DNA of 64,000 nt, taken from contig CATKHK010000061.1 of NCBI GenBank assembly GCA_949751835.1, positions 186,001-250,000 on the forward strand, in the 5' to 3' direction. Under the pieces are notes generated by a model. That model was not told the origin of the DNA, did not search any database, and saw only the letters and a program-made list of their open reading frames with translations. Source of the DNA: Blepharisma japonicum (Eukaryota; Ciliophora; Heterotrichea; Heterotrichida; Blepharismidae). Positions 9,980-20,562 of the stretch are shown in pieces. Numbering within the stretch: the first letter of the stretch is position 1; every line of letters begins with the position of its first letter. The position numbers and the translations under genes are program-made.

Positions 9980-10408
9980 AACTTTAATTTATATGCATTT
10001 TCTTGAATTTTCCTTTGAGAAAACTTGTAATAAAAGATAAGTCATAATGCTTTAAAAATAGATAAATTAACGGTTTCATTTTTGAAAAAAAGCTAACTTA
10101 TTTTGCATTGTTTTGAGTTAAAGAAATAAAATCCAAGTTTTCCTGAATATTTTTATTAACCTGAACCAAAAATTTCGAAGCATTCTATCGGTGATGTCAA
10201 TTGTTCTGCACTAAAATTTCATCTGATAATGACTGTAAATTTTCATAAATATAGCAATATATATTATTTTTCACAATTTTTATTATTTTATCATTGTTTT
10301 TATAATACTAAGATTTCATTATTCAGTTGCCTTTCTCTTAAACCTTCTAAAAAAATCATCCATTTTCTTTTCCAGTTCATATATAATAACAATAATAACT
10401 CCCAAATC
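9980..10408. other. AT-rich spacer
   Basis: About 430 bp between the PP2C stop and the phosphatase start. An open plus frame extends upstream of the chosen phosphatase start (from 10229), but it is low-complexity Tyr/Phe/Asn-rich and unlike the family, so I treat it as leader. Two short minus-strand stretches look faintly coding but are in different frames and resolve into no gene. Confidence 0.5.
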
Positions 10409-10882
10409 ATGATTTGCATTGATAAAATCGATGACGGTATTTATCTAGGAAATGAAGCAGCGGCTTCTCGTTTAGATTTACTCAAAAACAATGGAATCTC
10501 TCACATAATTGTGGCAGGGATTGAGCTGGAACCTCATTTTCCAATCCATTTTAGCTACAAGAAACTTGAAGTACTGGATCGTAGCGAAGAAAAAATCGAT
10601 AAATACTTCGAAGAATGCAATGAATTTATCGATGAAGCAATTAACAGCAATAGCCGAGTTTTTATTCACTGCTATCAAGGGGTTTCCAGAAGCTGTTCGA
10701 TAGCAGCTGCTTATTTAATATCAAAAAAGAAATTCACCCCTAGGCTTGCTCTAGATTATATTAAAAGCAAACATTTTGAGTGCAACCCAAATAAAGGGTT
10801 TTGTGAACAATTGGAAGGCTATGGGAAGAGAATTAATATGAAGCGGATACAGAAGAATTCTACTTGTTGCCAAGTATTTTAA
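10409..10882 (+). CDS. Dual-specificity phosphatase with a C-terminal CaaX-like motif
   Basis: A 157-residue atypical dual-specificity phosphatase. The start at 10409 is chosen because the family begins here (IDDGIYLGN is the usual first strand of small DUSPs); the longer open frame upstream is low complexity. The signature HCYQGVSRS contains nucleophile Cys88, preceded by VFIH and followed by the conserved AAYLI helix. The general-acid Asp is probably in EVLDRSEE. The protein ends CCQVF, a CaaX-type prenylation motif with an adjacent cysteine, so membrane anchoring is likely, as in PRL phosphatases. MAP-kinase or other phosphoprotein substrates are inference. Confidence 0.9.
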   Translation: MICIDKIDDGIYLGNEAAASRLDLLKNNGISHIIVAGIELEPHFPIHFSYKKLEVLDRSEEKIDKYFEECNEFIDEAINSNSRVFIHCYQGVSRSCSIAAAYLISKKKFTPRLALDYIKSKHFECNPNKGFCEQLEGYGKRINMKRIQKNSTCCQVF

Positions 10883-11331
10883 GCTAAAATTTTGTAAATT
10901 TCATTAAGAAATGCTCTAATGATTACTATTAATAACTGTTAGCTAATACAAATGGAGAAATCTATAAGCTAAAATAATTAAAATGAGGTTACATGCTAAA
11001 GTTTGCAAGCAAATTCTGATCATTTCTATTTATGCTAATAATCTTATGGATGTACTTAATAAATGATATTTTTTAACATTATAAATAAATTTATTAATAT
11101 AATAAAAAAATACTTTTATATTTTAATATTAATTAAGAATTTCACATATTTTCAATCCCTCCCCACTTCATTTTAACTCCATTTTTAAGACGAACTAATT
11201 CATTATCCTTAATTTTTTAAAGAATTCATTTTATTAAATTTTAACTAATATACATATATTTTATTACATAAATTCTATTATTCAATATAATTTCTCTTCC
11301 CACGATTATTGAATATTAGTATAGCAAAAAT
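10883..11331. other. Non-coding AT-rich spacer
   Basis: About 450 bp with stops in all frames. I see no RNA gene or conserved element. It presumably contains the promoter of the downstream gene. Confidence 0.6.
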
Positions 11332-12810
11332 ATGGAATCTGAAAGCGAGACTGTCATATCTGAAAGTAAGCTCTATTCAGACGAAATTCCTCGATTTCTT
11401 CACGAATACCTCTCTCTTGCCTTGCAATTTATCGTAAAAGGTGAATTTCAAAGTGCATTAGAAGCTCTTTCTCACAGTCAAGAACTTCTTGACGCAGTTA
11501 TTTCACAAAATGCTTATATAGACTCTGATTTTATTACTGCAACATTTCATAATACTGCACTTTGCTATCAAAGGTATTTGAAATTTAGACTAGGAGAGCT
11601 TCAAGAATGTGCCTCTGCTCTTTTTGCATGTATAACAACCTCTCAGCGTATAATAACTCAAAAATATCAGCCAAACCCTTCTCCTTTATCTATTGATGAA
11701 AGAATTATTAAGCTTCAATACATCAGTAAACTGCATTTACAACTATGTGCAGTTTTTTCCCAATTGGGGCAGCATGAAGATGCTTTGCAGCATGCAAAAG
11801 AAGGATTATCAAAAATTCAAGAAAACGTTCATTTAAATTTAAAAGTTTGCCAAGATCATTTAGAAAGGCATGAAAAATTGACTCATTTAAGCGCGTTAAG
11901 AAAAAGAGTGCAAAATCAGCAGCAGTATAAGTTATTTGAAAGTCCTCACTATAAAAGTTATCATAAGACTGTGATTAAAGCCATACCGATTTTGAAGTTT
12001 TTAGATGAAGATGCTAATTTCAATAATAAAAAGATGAAATTTAGTTTAAAGCAAGATGAGGAAGAATATGAGTGGATTAATGAATATAATATTGGAGATA
12101 TTATGGCAATTGAACCGTTAGGAATCGAAGAACTAAAAGGATTAGCAAACGTGTCACCTGCACTTAGCAGGGACATGCTACTTGAAAAAATATGCTTGAT
12201 GATAGCTGCAAATTTTTGTGTGGCGACCGAAATTAGGTTTTTAATTGAAAATGGAGCAAATGAGTATTATCTACTAGAATCCAAAGTTTGGCTTCAAAAA
12301 TCATTAAAATTTGGGGAAAATCTCCTTCCTGAAGAGTGCCCTTTATTATCTTATATTAGGATGTTTTTTCATAAATACTATAAAGATGAAGTCAGAAAGC
12401 CTGTTGATAAATCTGCAAAATTTGCGAATGATAATTTTCTATTCGCAAAAGCAATGCTGCGCTCTAAAACTCCACAACCTGTCGTAAATCACAGTGTCCG
12501 AAAAACTTATAAACAAAATTTATTTAAAAACTCTACCAATTTAAATAAAAAAGAAAAACTGTCCAACTCTGCACACAAACCCAAACATAAAAAAAATAAA
12601 AAATCTAATTCATACTTAGAAGATGACTTGCAGTCGTCAAATAGAAATGTTTCTAAAGAAGAGAAAAAACCTCTGGAAGTTTCTTATCCTGTGCCGTATC
12701 ATCAATTACACGAAAAACTCGAAAAAATTCAAAGTCAAGAATCAGAACCAAGCTCGTCTGAAGATTATCCTGTTCATTTTGCCAATAAATCAAAAAACAC
12801 AAAATTTTAA
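11332..12810 (+). CDS. TPR-like helical protein with a basic low-complexity tail
   Basis: This 492-residue protein has no TGA codons. Residues 20-180 are helical with TPR-like spacing (FIVKGEFQSALEALSHSQEL; LQLCAVFSQLGQHEDALQHAKEGL is the clearest unit). The middle holds a conserved-looking segment around LKGLANVSPALSRDMLLEKICLMIAANFC, and the last 110 residues are Lys/Ser/Asn-rich and probably disordered. A similar arrangement occurs in the TPR-IQ gene at 48307. Proteins of this type are abundant in ciliates and their roles are mostly unknown; a scaffolding role is a guess. It ends 15 bp from the convergent allantoinase-like gene. Confidence 0.75.
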   Translation: MESESETVISESKLYSDEIPRFLHEYLSLALQFIVKGEFQSALEALSHSQELLDAVISQNAYIDSDFITATFHNTALCYQRYLKFRLGELQECASALFACITTSQRIITQKYQPNPSPLSIDERIIKLQYISKLHLQLCAVFSQLGQHEDALQHAKEGLSKIQENVHLNLKVCQDHLERHEKLTHLSALRKRVQNQQQYKLFESPHYKSYHKTVIKAIPILKFLDEDANFNNKKMKFSLKQDEEEYEWINEYNIGDIMAIEPLGIEELKGLANVSPALSRDMLLEKICLMIAANFCVATEIRFLIENGANEYYLLESKVWLQKSLKFGENLLPEECPLLSYIRMFFHKYYKDEVRKPVDKSAKFANDNFLFAKAMLRSKTPQPVVNHSVRKTYKQNLFKNSTNLNKKEKLSNSAHKPKHKKNKKSNSYLEDDLQSSNRNVSKEEKKPLEVSYPVPYHQLHEKLEKIQSQESEPSSSEDYPVHFANKSKNTKF

Positions 12811-12825
12811 TATCTATATTTAATA

Positions 12826-14541
12826 TTAATAATTTTTTCTCCTTAATACCTCTCCTACTGCACAGATTACTCCAGAATTATCATTAAACGCTAATTTCCC
12901 TCTAACATAGGTTCTCATGATTTTCCCATAAAGTTCTTCTCCCATCAATGGTGACATTTCTGAAGAGATATTTTCATTAGGTTTTACAATAAATTTCTGA
13001 TAAGGATCCCATATAATCAAATCTGCATCTTTGCCAGCTGAAATTGATCCTTTACTCTTCAGCCCCAAAATTTCAGCAGGGGTTTGAGAAAGTCACTGTG
13101 ATAATAACACCAAAAATGATTTCTCATTATCTTCTCTGACATCTGCTTTTAGCTTCGTTCAAATTGCTTGAAGCAAATACCCCATACTTGAAACACCATT
13201 AACTGCCCTTTTAAAGTCCCCTAAAAATTTCTGAGGAGGGGCTACTGGTTGATGGTAGCTTGATATACAGTCAATATATCTTAATTTTAAAGAATCTCAC
13301 AGAAGCTTATAATTACCGCCATCTCTAATAGGAGGGTTTACCTTATAGCGTGTATCTCCTGGCTTTACATCAATATTTGAAAAAAATAAATAAGGTAGCG
13401 AAGTCTCACACGTCAAATTTGGATAAGAATCTCTAAAATTTCTTATCAGTTCTATAGCTTTATTAGAGCAAACATTGGTAAAATGGATTTTTGCCTTGAT
13501 ATTTAAGCTTAACACTTTTTCAACAGCTTCAATTTCTCATGACTCTGGAAATGTTTTGGCATAATTTTTATATGATTCTGAACTTATACTGCCTCTTTTC
13601 ATAAACGGCAAATCTTGTGGAGGAATCGGCTTATTTTTATTTCCTAAAGTGCATAATATAGAATGCCTTTTTCCTTTAGCTTTATTAGGACAAGTTTTTA
13701 TTTCTTCAGGAAAATTCTGATTTTGAATGACGCTGAAAACGTTAGGTAAAGATCCACGCTTTTTTTCAGGGCTTCTATTCGGCAATATTTCAAATGGTGA
13801 AATTACAACAGGAATTTTAAACGAAGTTCTACGGATTCCACCAATATCTTTAGTTGTAGGAGTACTGTCAGGCGAATAATCAAATGGTTCAATTTCATCA
13901 TCGCTGCTTGAGCTTGATTCTTCATTTTCTGGAAATTCCTCAATTTTGAATTCTGAAGGCATCAGGTCTCTTTCCTCAGGAACTACCATACGAAAAGGGG
14001 TATTTTCAAGCAGCTCTTTATGACTTGTGAACTCTGGATGCACAAAAATTGGCAAATTTCCATTAGTTTCTCTGAGAACTTCTTCAACTTTTGTTAAAAT
14101 TTGAGATTCTGGACCTTGTGGCACTAAAAATGCTTTTAACCCAAAAATGTTACTATTAAGGAGGCTTGCAATTTCTCCGATCTTATCGTCTGAAATTTGG
14201 AGCAAAGGAGCAATATCAGTATAGATTTCGCCGTCAAGCCTGTCTGTTGTAGAAATGCATGTAACTCCTCCACATAATCCAGCCTTTGTTGTAACTGATG
14301 ATCCTTCGTATCCAAAGGTGACATTTAAATCTATCAGTCCGGGAGATATAAAAAGATCGCCTAGATCCTCAACTAAATATTGTTCCATAAGAAAATCATA
14401 GGTATCTTTGTCATAAGGGAGTATTTGGGAAATTATACCGTCTTCTACCAAAATAAACCCATGAAGGGGCTGACGATAACTGAATGAAATTTACCCTTCA
14501 CATATGATATTTTTGCTTATAAAAGCTAGTTTGAAACTCAT
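12826..14541 (-). CDS. Allantoinase-like amidohydrolase with degenerate metal site (probable pseudoenzyme)
   Basis: This 566-residue product results from splicing a 15-nt intron (14480-14494) and reading internal TGA codons as Trp. The fold follows allantoinase/dihydroorotase: HGFILVEDGIISQIL, SPGLID, the carboxylated-Lys strand GLKAFLVPQG (Lys131), VHPEF (His163), NPPIRD, then GDFKRAVNGVSS and SAGKDADLIIWDP. Catalytic positions are lost. The HxH metal pair after PGLID is NVT (Asn68, Thr70), the metal-binding His of the IVHLSS strand is Asn351, and the DHSP aspartate is Tyr424 in SSYHQPV. So four of six ligands are changed and hydrolysis of allantoin is unlikely. About 125 Ser/acid-rich residues (near 190-315) are inserted in the barrel. 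By analogy with CRMP/dihydropyrimidinase-like proteins, a structural or regulatory role is more plausible. Confidence 0.87.
14480..14494 (-). other. 15-nt spliceosomal intron in the allantoinase-like gene
   Basis: On the minus strand GTAAATTTCATTCAG. Splicing links an ATG-led 15-codon exon to the β-sandwich start YRQPLHGFILVEDG; otherwise the frame is closed by TAA with no ATG. Confidence 0.88.
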
Positions 14542-15538
14542 CGGTTTTATTATTATAGTCCCGATCCGAAAACTTCACTGAATGGATACATATCTGGAGT
14601 ATCCCAAAAGGGCTTTGGGAAATTAAGGAAAAGGAATTTCAATAGCATTAAGATTCCTATAATTGAAATTTGAAAAGATATACAAATATATAAAATTTAT
14701 TTTGTTTGTTATTATTACAGAAAGTCTTTATGAAATTGCTAATAATTCCACAAGGGTTATTTTTTAGTTTTTCTGTTGATATGCATGCCATATCTGAACC
14801 TAAGTTCACATCTTAAGAAAAATGCTTACATTCAGTAATAGAATAACCTCTAAACTTCTAGCTTCTTCAGTTTTATGTATCCACTTATTGTCAGTTGAGA
14901 AGGTCTTCGGAGTAAATTTATAGAATGGCTATTTTATAATTTTTATTTGTAAAGATTCACATTTTCTTTAGAACATATAAAAGTGCGTGAGACTATATAA
15001 TTTGATGCTTGATTTTTATTAGGTTTGCTGTCAAGCTTCGTTTTGCATTTAAAAATCTAAAAAGCCGATAGAAAGAAGTAATCAATTTAATTCTTTATGA
15101 ATGAATAATAGCTAAGTTTTGGCTAATCTTTTATAGTATACTTCGAAAATTCTATTAATTCCTATTAATTTTATAAGATAAAATAATAATAATTTCCTCA
15201 TCTGAAGATTTTTTAAAATAAAGATGCGAAATTTTGGATTTTTTAAGAATGTCATTTTTGGACTAAAAATTTAAAATAAATCCTTTAAATTAGCCTTTAT
15301 GTCTTAGAAATTAAATAAGAATAGTACACAAATTCAATTATCTAATTGGTTTACTGACGAATTAGAATTTCGAAAATTTTCATTTAATTATCCAATTTAC
15401 TCTCTGGCGAATCTGCAATCTTACGAAAGATCTAAAGAAAATTTATTTAAATGTGCTGATTATTCCAAAATTTTATCCTAACAGCTATTAATTTTCTTCC
15501 CTTTTTAAAATGATAACTTCTTTCAATATTAAATTTGC
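14542..15538. other. Large intergenic region without a recognisable gene
   Basis: About 1 kb, the longest gap in the window. It is AT-rich with frequent TAA/TAG. One open plus-strand stretch (about 15308-15481, 57 codons) has coding-like composition (QLSNWFTDELEF) but no ATG, no homology I recognise and no splice route into the next gene. It may be the remnant of a lost gene. Confidence 0.5.
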
Positions 15539-16123
15539 ATGTGGAATTCAGTAGCCTGCAATACAGTTTATGGCAAATTTCTACGAGAAAAAGAAGCTCA
15601 AAGATATCATCGTTCTCTCAGCAGTGTTCGATCAGTAATGAACACACATAAAGCTCCCAAAGAAATGCGGCATCTCCAATACAAAGCAAAAAGAATTCGC
15701 ATGATTCAAGATCGTAACGAAGAAATTGAGCATCAAAATCAGCTTCTTCTGAACAAAATGTATACTATTGACAGCAAGCCTTCTTCTTTAAATCCAAATA
15801 ATTGCGCTCCTAGGTCTCCTTCAATAGCAAATCTCAATTCAAAAGTTCGCAGTAGAAATTTAAGTCGAATTTATGATGAAAACAAAGTAAAATCCAATTA
15901 GAAATTTTTAGAAAGACTTCAAAGTGCTGAAAGTGCATACTCTATTGAAAGATGAGATGAAGAAGAAAGAAGAAGAAACTATTTAAAAGAAAATATAAGC
16001 AGAAATTCAGGTAGATGCTTCAGGAAAAATAAAGTTATACAGGATTGGGAATCACAAGATCTGATATCAAAAATATTGTCGAGGAGGCAAAGCAGACCGA
16101 TAACTGCTGAGCAAGCATTATAA
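15539..16123 (+). CDS. CFAP97 (hemingway/KIAA1430)-like protein
   Basis: A 189-residue protein spliced through a 15-nt intron (15887-15901), with one TGA read as Trp in ERWDEEE. Residues about 15-75 match the short CFAP97 domain: RYHRSLSSVRSVMNTHKAPK, then LQYKAKRIRMIQDRNEEIE and NQLLLNKMYTI, the last being the family hallmark (IERENRxLLxKM). CFAP97/hemingway proteins are needed for motile cilia and sperm flagella. The C-terminal half is basic, Ser/Arg-rich and unlike known members. Small size resembles CFAP97D1. It ends 22 bp from the PLK gene. Confidence 0.75.
15887..15901 (+). other. 15-nt spliceosomal intron in the CFAP97-like gene
   Basis: GTAAAATCCAATTAG, in phase. It contains the only in-frame TAG before the coding sequence resumes with KFLERLQSAESAYSIER. 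Confidence 0.85.
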
Positions 16124-16145
16124 ATAATAAATTATAAAAGAATCA

Positions 16146-17882
16146 TTAGTCATCAATAGGCGATTCTTCCTTATTTGGGTCTAGCATATGGGTAAGTATA
16201 TCTTTTGTGTATTTTAATCTTTTAATCATTTCTTGATTGTTTCTATCTTGAGCTGTGGCAAGAGGATAAGTTGATCTTTCTCCTAGTTTGTTGGTATAGG
16301 TAACAACTCTAGTTTCACTAAACAGAATTATTTCAGTGTGATCTTTGAAATTTGCTTGTACAATTTTATTAGAAAATTTAAACATAATTGCGTATCTCGT
16401 TTTCATTCATTTTTTTACATATACATGATTCATCGGGGCATTTTCATCTTCCAACCCTGCCTCTTGTTTTGCATCTCCTTCCAAACTGCTTATAAAACTC
16501 TGCAATAGTGTGATTTTCTGTTTTAGTTCTTCTGGAAACTCTGTCAAAGTATGCACCACCACGATGCTTTGGTTTTCAGATCCTTTTTCTATATACTCAA
16601 ATCTATTATGAGTAGGTCCTAAAATAATTTTAGTGGCATCATGAAAAATTACCCCAGCTGCCCCATTAGATAGCAAATACCCCAAACCATATTCTGATGA
16701 ATAGTCAACTCATTTTTTTACTCATACTTCAGGACCTGCAATCCCTGTCTCTTGTTCTGGGGCATCTGAAGGCTGTGGAAGCTGTTTGGTTTCTTCACAA
16801 AATTTAGAAATCCTTTCAGTATTTGCAAGTTCTTGTCTATTAACCTTCTCTATTACATTTCTTGAAGCGAAAGAAGGAACAGTCTTATCAAGTTTGTTAG
16901 GAGACTGATATTCATCGTTAAGAGAAGGCGATTTAAATTCACCTAATAATGAAGTACTTGGCGGGCATGCCAAAGTAGACAGAGGCATTAATCTTGGTGC
17001 AGGATTCCCTTGATGGAAAAATTCATGAGCTAATATTTCATCAAGTGAAGGACGTTGTGCAGGGTCACAAACAAGGATTCTTGTAATTAAATTTTTACTA
17101 GCTTCACTGAGAAGGATGCTATCAGGAAATTCATAAGCATTCTTAAGGATTCTTCTATATGTGTTTTTCACATCTGGAGTCTCAAATGGAGGTTTTCCTA
17201 CTAATAAAGTATAAGCAATTACTCCAAATGACCATATATCAACTTCATAAGAATGACCATTTTTACCAGCTAATATTTCTGGGGCTATATAATTAGCTGT
17301 CCCACAAATAGTCCGCTTGCGCTCACCTTTAAATCCAATTTTAGTTGCTGAGCCAAAATCTCCAATTTTTATTTCCATTTTGTCGGATAAGAATAAGTGT
17401 CCCAATTTCAAATCTCTATGAATCACTTTGTTGTTATGAAGATATTGCAAAGCTGAAATTAATTGAAGTAAGTAGCACTGGACTTCTGGCTCAGTCAGTC
17501 TCTTTCTGCATCTTAAGAACTCATTCATAGTCTTATTTGTACAGATCTCTAATAAAATGTACACATTTTCATTGTCTTCAAAGAAGTTTTCAAACTCTAC
17601 AATATTTGGATGATTAAGGGCTTGATGAATTTTGATTTCTGACATAAGCTTTTGTTTTCCTCGTGGTGTTTTTAGAGAATCTTTGGGGACTATTTTTACT
17701 GCAGATAATTTTAATGTTTCAAGATTGATAAACTCATAGCACCTTGCAAAGCTACCTTTACCAAGGAATCGACCCTTATTATAGCATCTGGTTGCAATGT
17801 CTCCGCTCTCTTTTACAACTTTTTCTTCAATTGTGGTTGCAGATCCTATATCTTCAAGGTTTCTTTTAGGGTTGGCTTCCAT
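16146..17882 (-). CDS. Polo-like kinase (PLK)
   Basis: This 578-residue protein has a kinase domain at about 35-290 and two polo boxes. The kinase has GKGSFARCYE, AVKIVPK, VIHRDLKLGH, GDFGSA and CGTANYIAPE, the last two typical of PLK. The polo-box region opens with WVDYSSEYGLGYLLSNG at Trp391, where the conserved Trp is a TGA codon, and polo box 2 follows (YAIMFKFSNKIVQANFKDHTE). PLKs drive mitotic entry, centriole/basal-body and cytokinesis events by docking to phosphoprimed partners. Oddity: the catalytic-loop Asn (HRDLKxxN), a Mg ligand, is His162 here, which could weaken activity. Length and order otherwise equal PLK1. Confidence 0.93.
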
Positions 17883-18149
17883 AATTTGAAAAATATGGAA
17901 TCTTATTATATTTTATGGTGAAATAGTATCTTTGGAGAGAAAAGAGATAAAGCTTAAAGGAATTTAAATAGCATAAACGCCAAAATCTATTAGAAATTTC
18001 AAATAATTTTTAATAGATAGTAGATGCTTTAATTTAAGTAATAGCTGTCAATATTTTGGATATAAAAATATATTTAGCTTTAATTTTGCTTCTATCAATA
18101 ATGAAAAATTTAATAGAAAATCCGTTTTTCAATTTTATTATACATATTT

Positions 18150-18917
18150 ATGATATTTTTCCTAATTGTTCCAGCTTTAGCATATGACTGTGCCTTTTCT
18201 TTATCAAACGGCTACAGCGTAGACCTAACTCCTATGATCAATACTTCTCCTCCAGATTATTTAATCACAGACGATTATGGCAACACTTATCAAGCCAACA
18301 TATGTTCAGAGCTGAATTCTAACTGTGCAGGTGATATCACAGGAATTGCTTCCGTCACAAGCTCTCAATCTCCTTGCAAAATATTAGGACGCCAATCTCC
18401 TCTAGGCCAGTTATCAGGTCCTAGAGTTGACTTTCTAGACAAATTGAATCCCACAAATGGGGTGAGTCTAACATATTATGGAGGAGACTTATGTACAATG
18501 ATTGGCTTTGTAGACACTCAAGTAGAATACAGAATAAAATGCAACCCCTATGGAGGTCCTGATGTCCTCACTCGGGCTTATGCTTTATCATCTTGTTCAT
18601 ATATTTTTGAATTTTCAAGTAAATCTGCTTGCCCTTTTCCTCCAGCCCCAGTGAACCCAAACTCCCAGCCAAAATCTAGAATAAAGTCTTTTCTTGCTTT
18701 ACTATTTGTAGGATTTTTATTTTATTTAGCTATTGGAACTATTTATAATAAACTGAAAAATGAAGAAAGCTGGATTGATAGCATCCCTCATAAAGAATTT
18801 TGGTTTAATTTGCCTGGGATGATAAGAGATGGAATAGGTTTCACAATTTGCAGGGCTAAAGAAATTATTAGAAATGGAAACTTAAAATATTTAGGAAATG
18901 GGCACATTCCTGTCTAA
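18150..18917 (+). CDS. Cation-dependent mannose-6-phosphate-receptor-like membrane protein
   Basis: A 255-residue type I membrane protein. A short signal peptide (MIFFLIVPALA) is followed by a Cys-containing luminal domain of MRH type (residues about 12-170; ten cysteines, with GVSLTYYGGDLC resembling the MRH core) and one membrane helix near 178-202. The tail carries IPHKEFWFNLPGMIRDG, then FTICRAKE, very close to the animal CD-MPR tail pattern around its FW retrieval signal. This argues for a sorting receptor cycling between Golgi and endolysosomes. ATG27/Mrl1-type proteins are the alternative. Whether it binds mannose-6-phosphate cannot be judged. The convergent neighbour ends 13 bp away. 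Confidence 0.75.
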   Translation: MIFFLIVPALAYDCAFSLSNGYSVDLTPMINTSPPDYLITDDYGNTYQANICSELNSNCAGDITGIASVTSSQSPCKILGRQSPLGQLSGPRVDFLDKLNPTNGVSLTYYGGDLCTMIGFVDTQVEYRIKCNPYGGPDVLTRAYALSSCSYIFEFSSKSACPFPPAPVNPNSQPKSRIKSFLALLFVGFLFYLAIGTIYNKLKNEESWIDSIPHKEFWFNLPGMIRDGIGFTICRAKEIIRNGNLKYLGNGHIPV

Positions 18918-18930
18918 TATTTTAATTAAT

Positions 18931-20529
18931 TTATGACTTAAGAAGATATTTTGTATATAAATTTTCAAACGTATCACTTCTTGATAACGATTTTGATTCT
19001 TTGGAATTTTGAATATTATCTAATAATCTTGACCTAGCTTTTTCGAAATTTTTTAAGACTTCTCCATTAGTTTTTAAATGCTGCTTTATTTTTTCGTCGA
19101 TTTTCTCAGGATTTTTATTTATTTCTGATAATGTCATAGGGATATTTTCTGGAGATTTATTTCCTTCTCTCGAAGAAGTGCGAGGGTTCTCTTTTGTTGT
19201 GTCTGAATGGTGACTTATTTCAGATAGACGTGAAATTGTTCTGGGATCTTTTATTACTTCTTGATCAATTTCGATGATTTGTGGGTTTTCTTGCTTTTTA
19301 ATGATTTCTTCTAAGCGTGATCCTAAATTATCATTTTCAGTTTTGTATATTTCTATTAAAAATAAAGCAAATTCGCTTTTTATTAGTAAATCAATAAACT
19401 GCTTATTGAATTTTTCTTTATAAAATTTTTTCCTTGCTTTTTCTTTTATAATCCACTCATGATGTGCAGCATAAAATTCTTCATACAAAGGCTGGAGAAT
19501 TTTTATTGCCTCATTATAGACATTTACATATTCCATTTTTGTGCTTTCTAACTTTTCCATATTAATCCTCATTTCTTTTAAAACTCCAGTGTCTTCTAAT
19601 GTAACTTTTTCTAATTTTTCCAATAAATTATTTTCCCTTTCTCTATTCGCAATTTCTATTTCTTCCAGCTCGCTGTTTTTCAGCTCATTTAATCTATTTT
19701 TTTCTTGCTCATGCGAATCAATAAGATTTTGGATTTGAATTTCATATTTATGCTGTAAACTTTCCAGATCAATAGAATATGCGTTTTTTGCTTTTTCTAA
19801 TTGATCCAGCATTTCTTCTTTTTCTTCATTTAATTTCATATTTTCCATGATCAGTTCGTCAACATTTTTCATTTTATGAAAATCTAATTGTGAAGATCTT
19901 GCAGATTGGCTTCTTGGGGAAAATTTTAATTGGTATTCTTGGATTTTTTCAGTTTCTTTAGCTGCATTAATAGTAATGATTGATAGCTCATTTTCTATTT
20001 CTTTCATTTTTTGCTCTTTGTCAAGCAAAGCTTCTTTTACTTTATCTATAACTAAAACTGTTTGATTTTCAAATTCTTCAAAATCCTGAGCTATAGCTTT
20101 TAGATTTTCTAGTTCATTTTCTTCTAAATCTCTGAATTTGTCTAAAATATCGTCATTGAATTCTTTTCTACTTGCTGTAAGCTTCGGCAAGTCTCTTAAT
20201 AGAATTTCCATAGCCCTTGACCTATTCGGTAATTGAGTATTTTCTATTTTTTTGCCTACAATTTCTAATATTCTGTTGTACTTTTCTAATGCAGTGCTCA
20301 TCCAAGCTATCATAAAGTCCATGACCTTTGAATAATTTCTAATAATTTCGTGACTTATATCTAGTCTATGCAAATAAGGAGAATGCGTTTTCATAGTTTC
20401 TATGTCTGCTTTGTAGATTGCTGCTTCTCTAATGCTTTTGTATTTACTAAGAATAGCTTCAGGTAAATTCAAAGAAAATAATATATCTTCGGCGATTCTT
20501 AAAAGGAATTTTATGCTATCATCGCCCAT
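18931..20529 (-). CDS. Coiled-coil protein of unknown function
   Basis: A 532-residue protein without TGA codons. Long heptad-rich segments run through about 110-400 (EEMLDQLEKAKNAYSIDLES, REREN, EKLEKVTLED), with a globular-looking N-terminus (residues 1-100) and a charged Ser-rich tail. No family is recognised. The MGDDS start lacks the Ser at position 6 wanted for myristoylation. Ciliate proteins of this shape are commonly cytoskeletal, which is only a suggestion. It lies 33 bp downstream of the kinase-kelch gene. Confidence 0.75.
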   Translation of the reverse strand: MGDDSIKFLLRIAEDILFSLNLPEAILSKYKSIREAAIYKADIETMKTHSPYLHRLDISHEIIRNYSKVMDFMIAWMSTALEKYNRILEIVGKKIENTQLPNRSRAMEILLRDLPKLTASRKEFNDDILDKFRDLEENELENLKAIAQDFEEFENQTVLVIDKVKEALLDKEQKMKEIENELSIITINAAKETEKIQEYQLKFSPRSQSARSSQLDFHKMKNVDELIMENMKLNEEKEEMLDQLEKAKNAYSIDLESLQHKYEIQIQNLIDSHEQEKNRLNELKNSELEEIEIANRERENNLLEKLEKVTLEDTGVLKEMRINMEKLESTKMEYVNVYNEAIKILQPLYEEFYAAHHEWIIKEKARKKFYKEKFNKQFIDLLIKSEFALFLIEIYKTENDNLGSRLEEIIKKQENPQIIEIDQEVIKDPRTISRLSEISHHSDTTKENPRTSSREGNKSPENIPMTLSEINKNPEKIDEKIKQHLKTNGEVLKNFEKARSRLLDNIQNSKESKSLSRSDTFENLYTKYLLKS

Positions 20530-20562
20530 TTCTAATTAAATTATAAAGATTACTTTATAGTT

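Noticed and set aside
10229-10408. N-terminal 60-residue extension of the dual-specificity phosphatase
   Set aside because: The stretch is Tyr/Phe/Asn low complexity and the family fold starts at the ATG at 10409.
15308-15481. 57-codon open stretch with coding-like composition
   Set aside because: No ATG, no homology, ends in TAA before the next gene and no splice route; such lengths occur by chance in this AT content.
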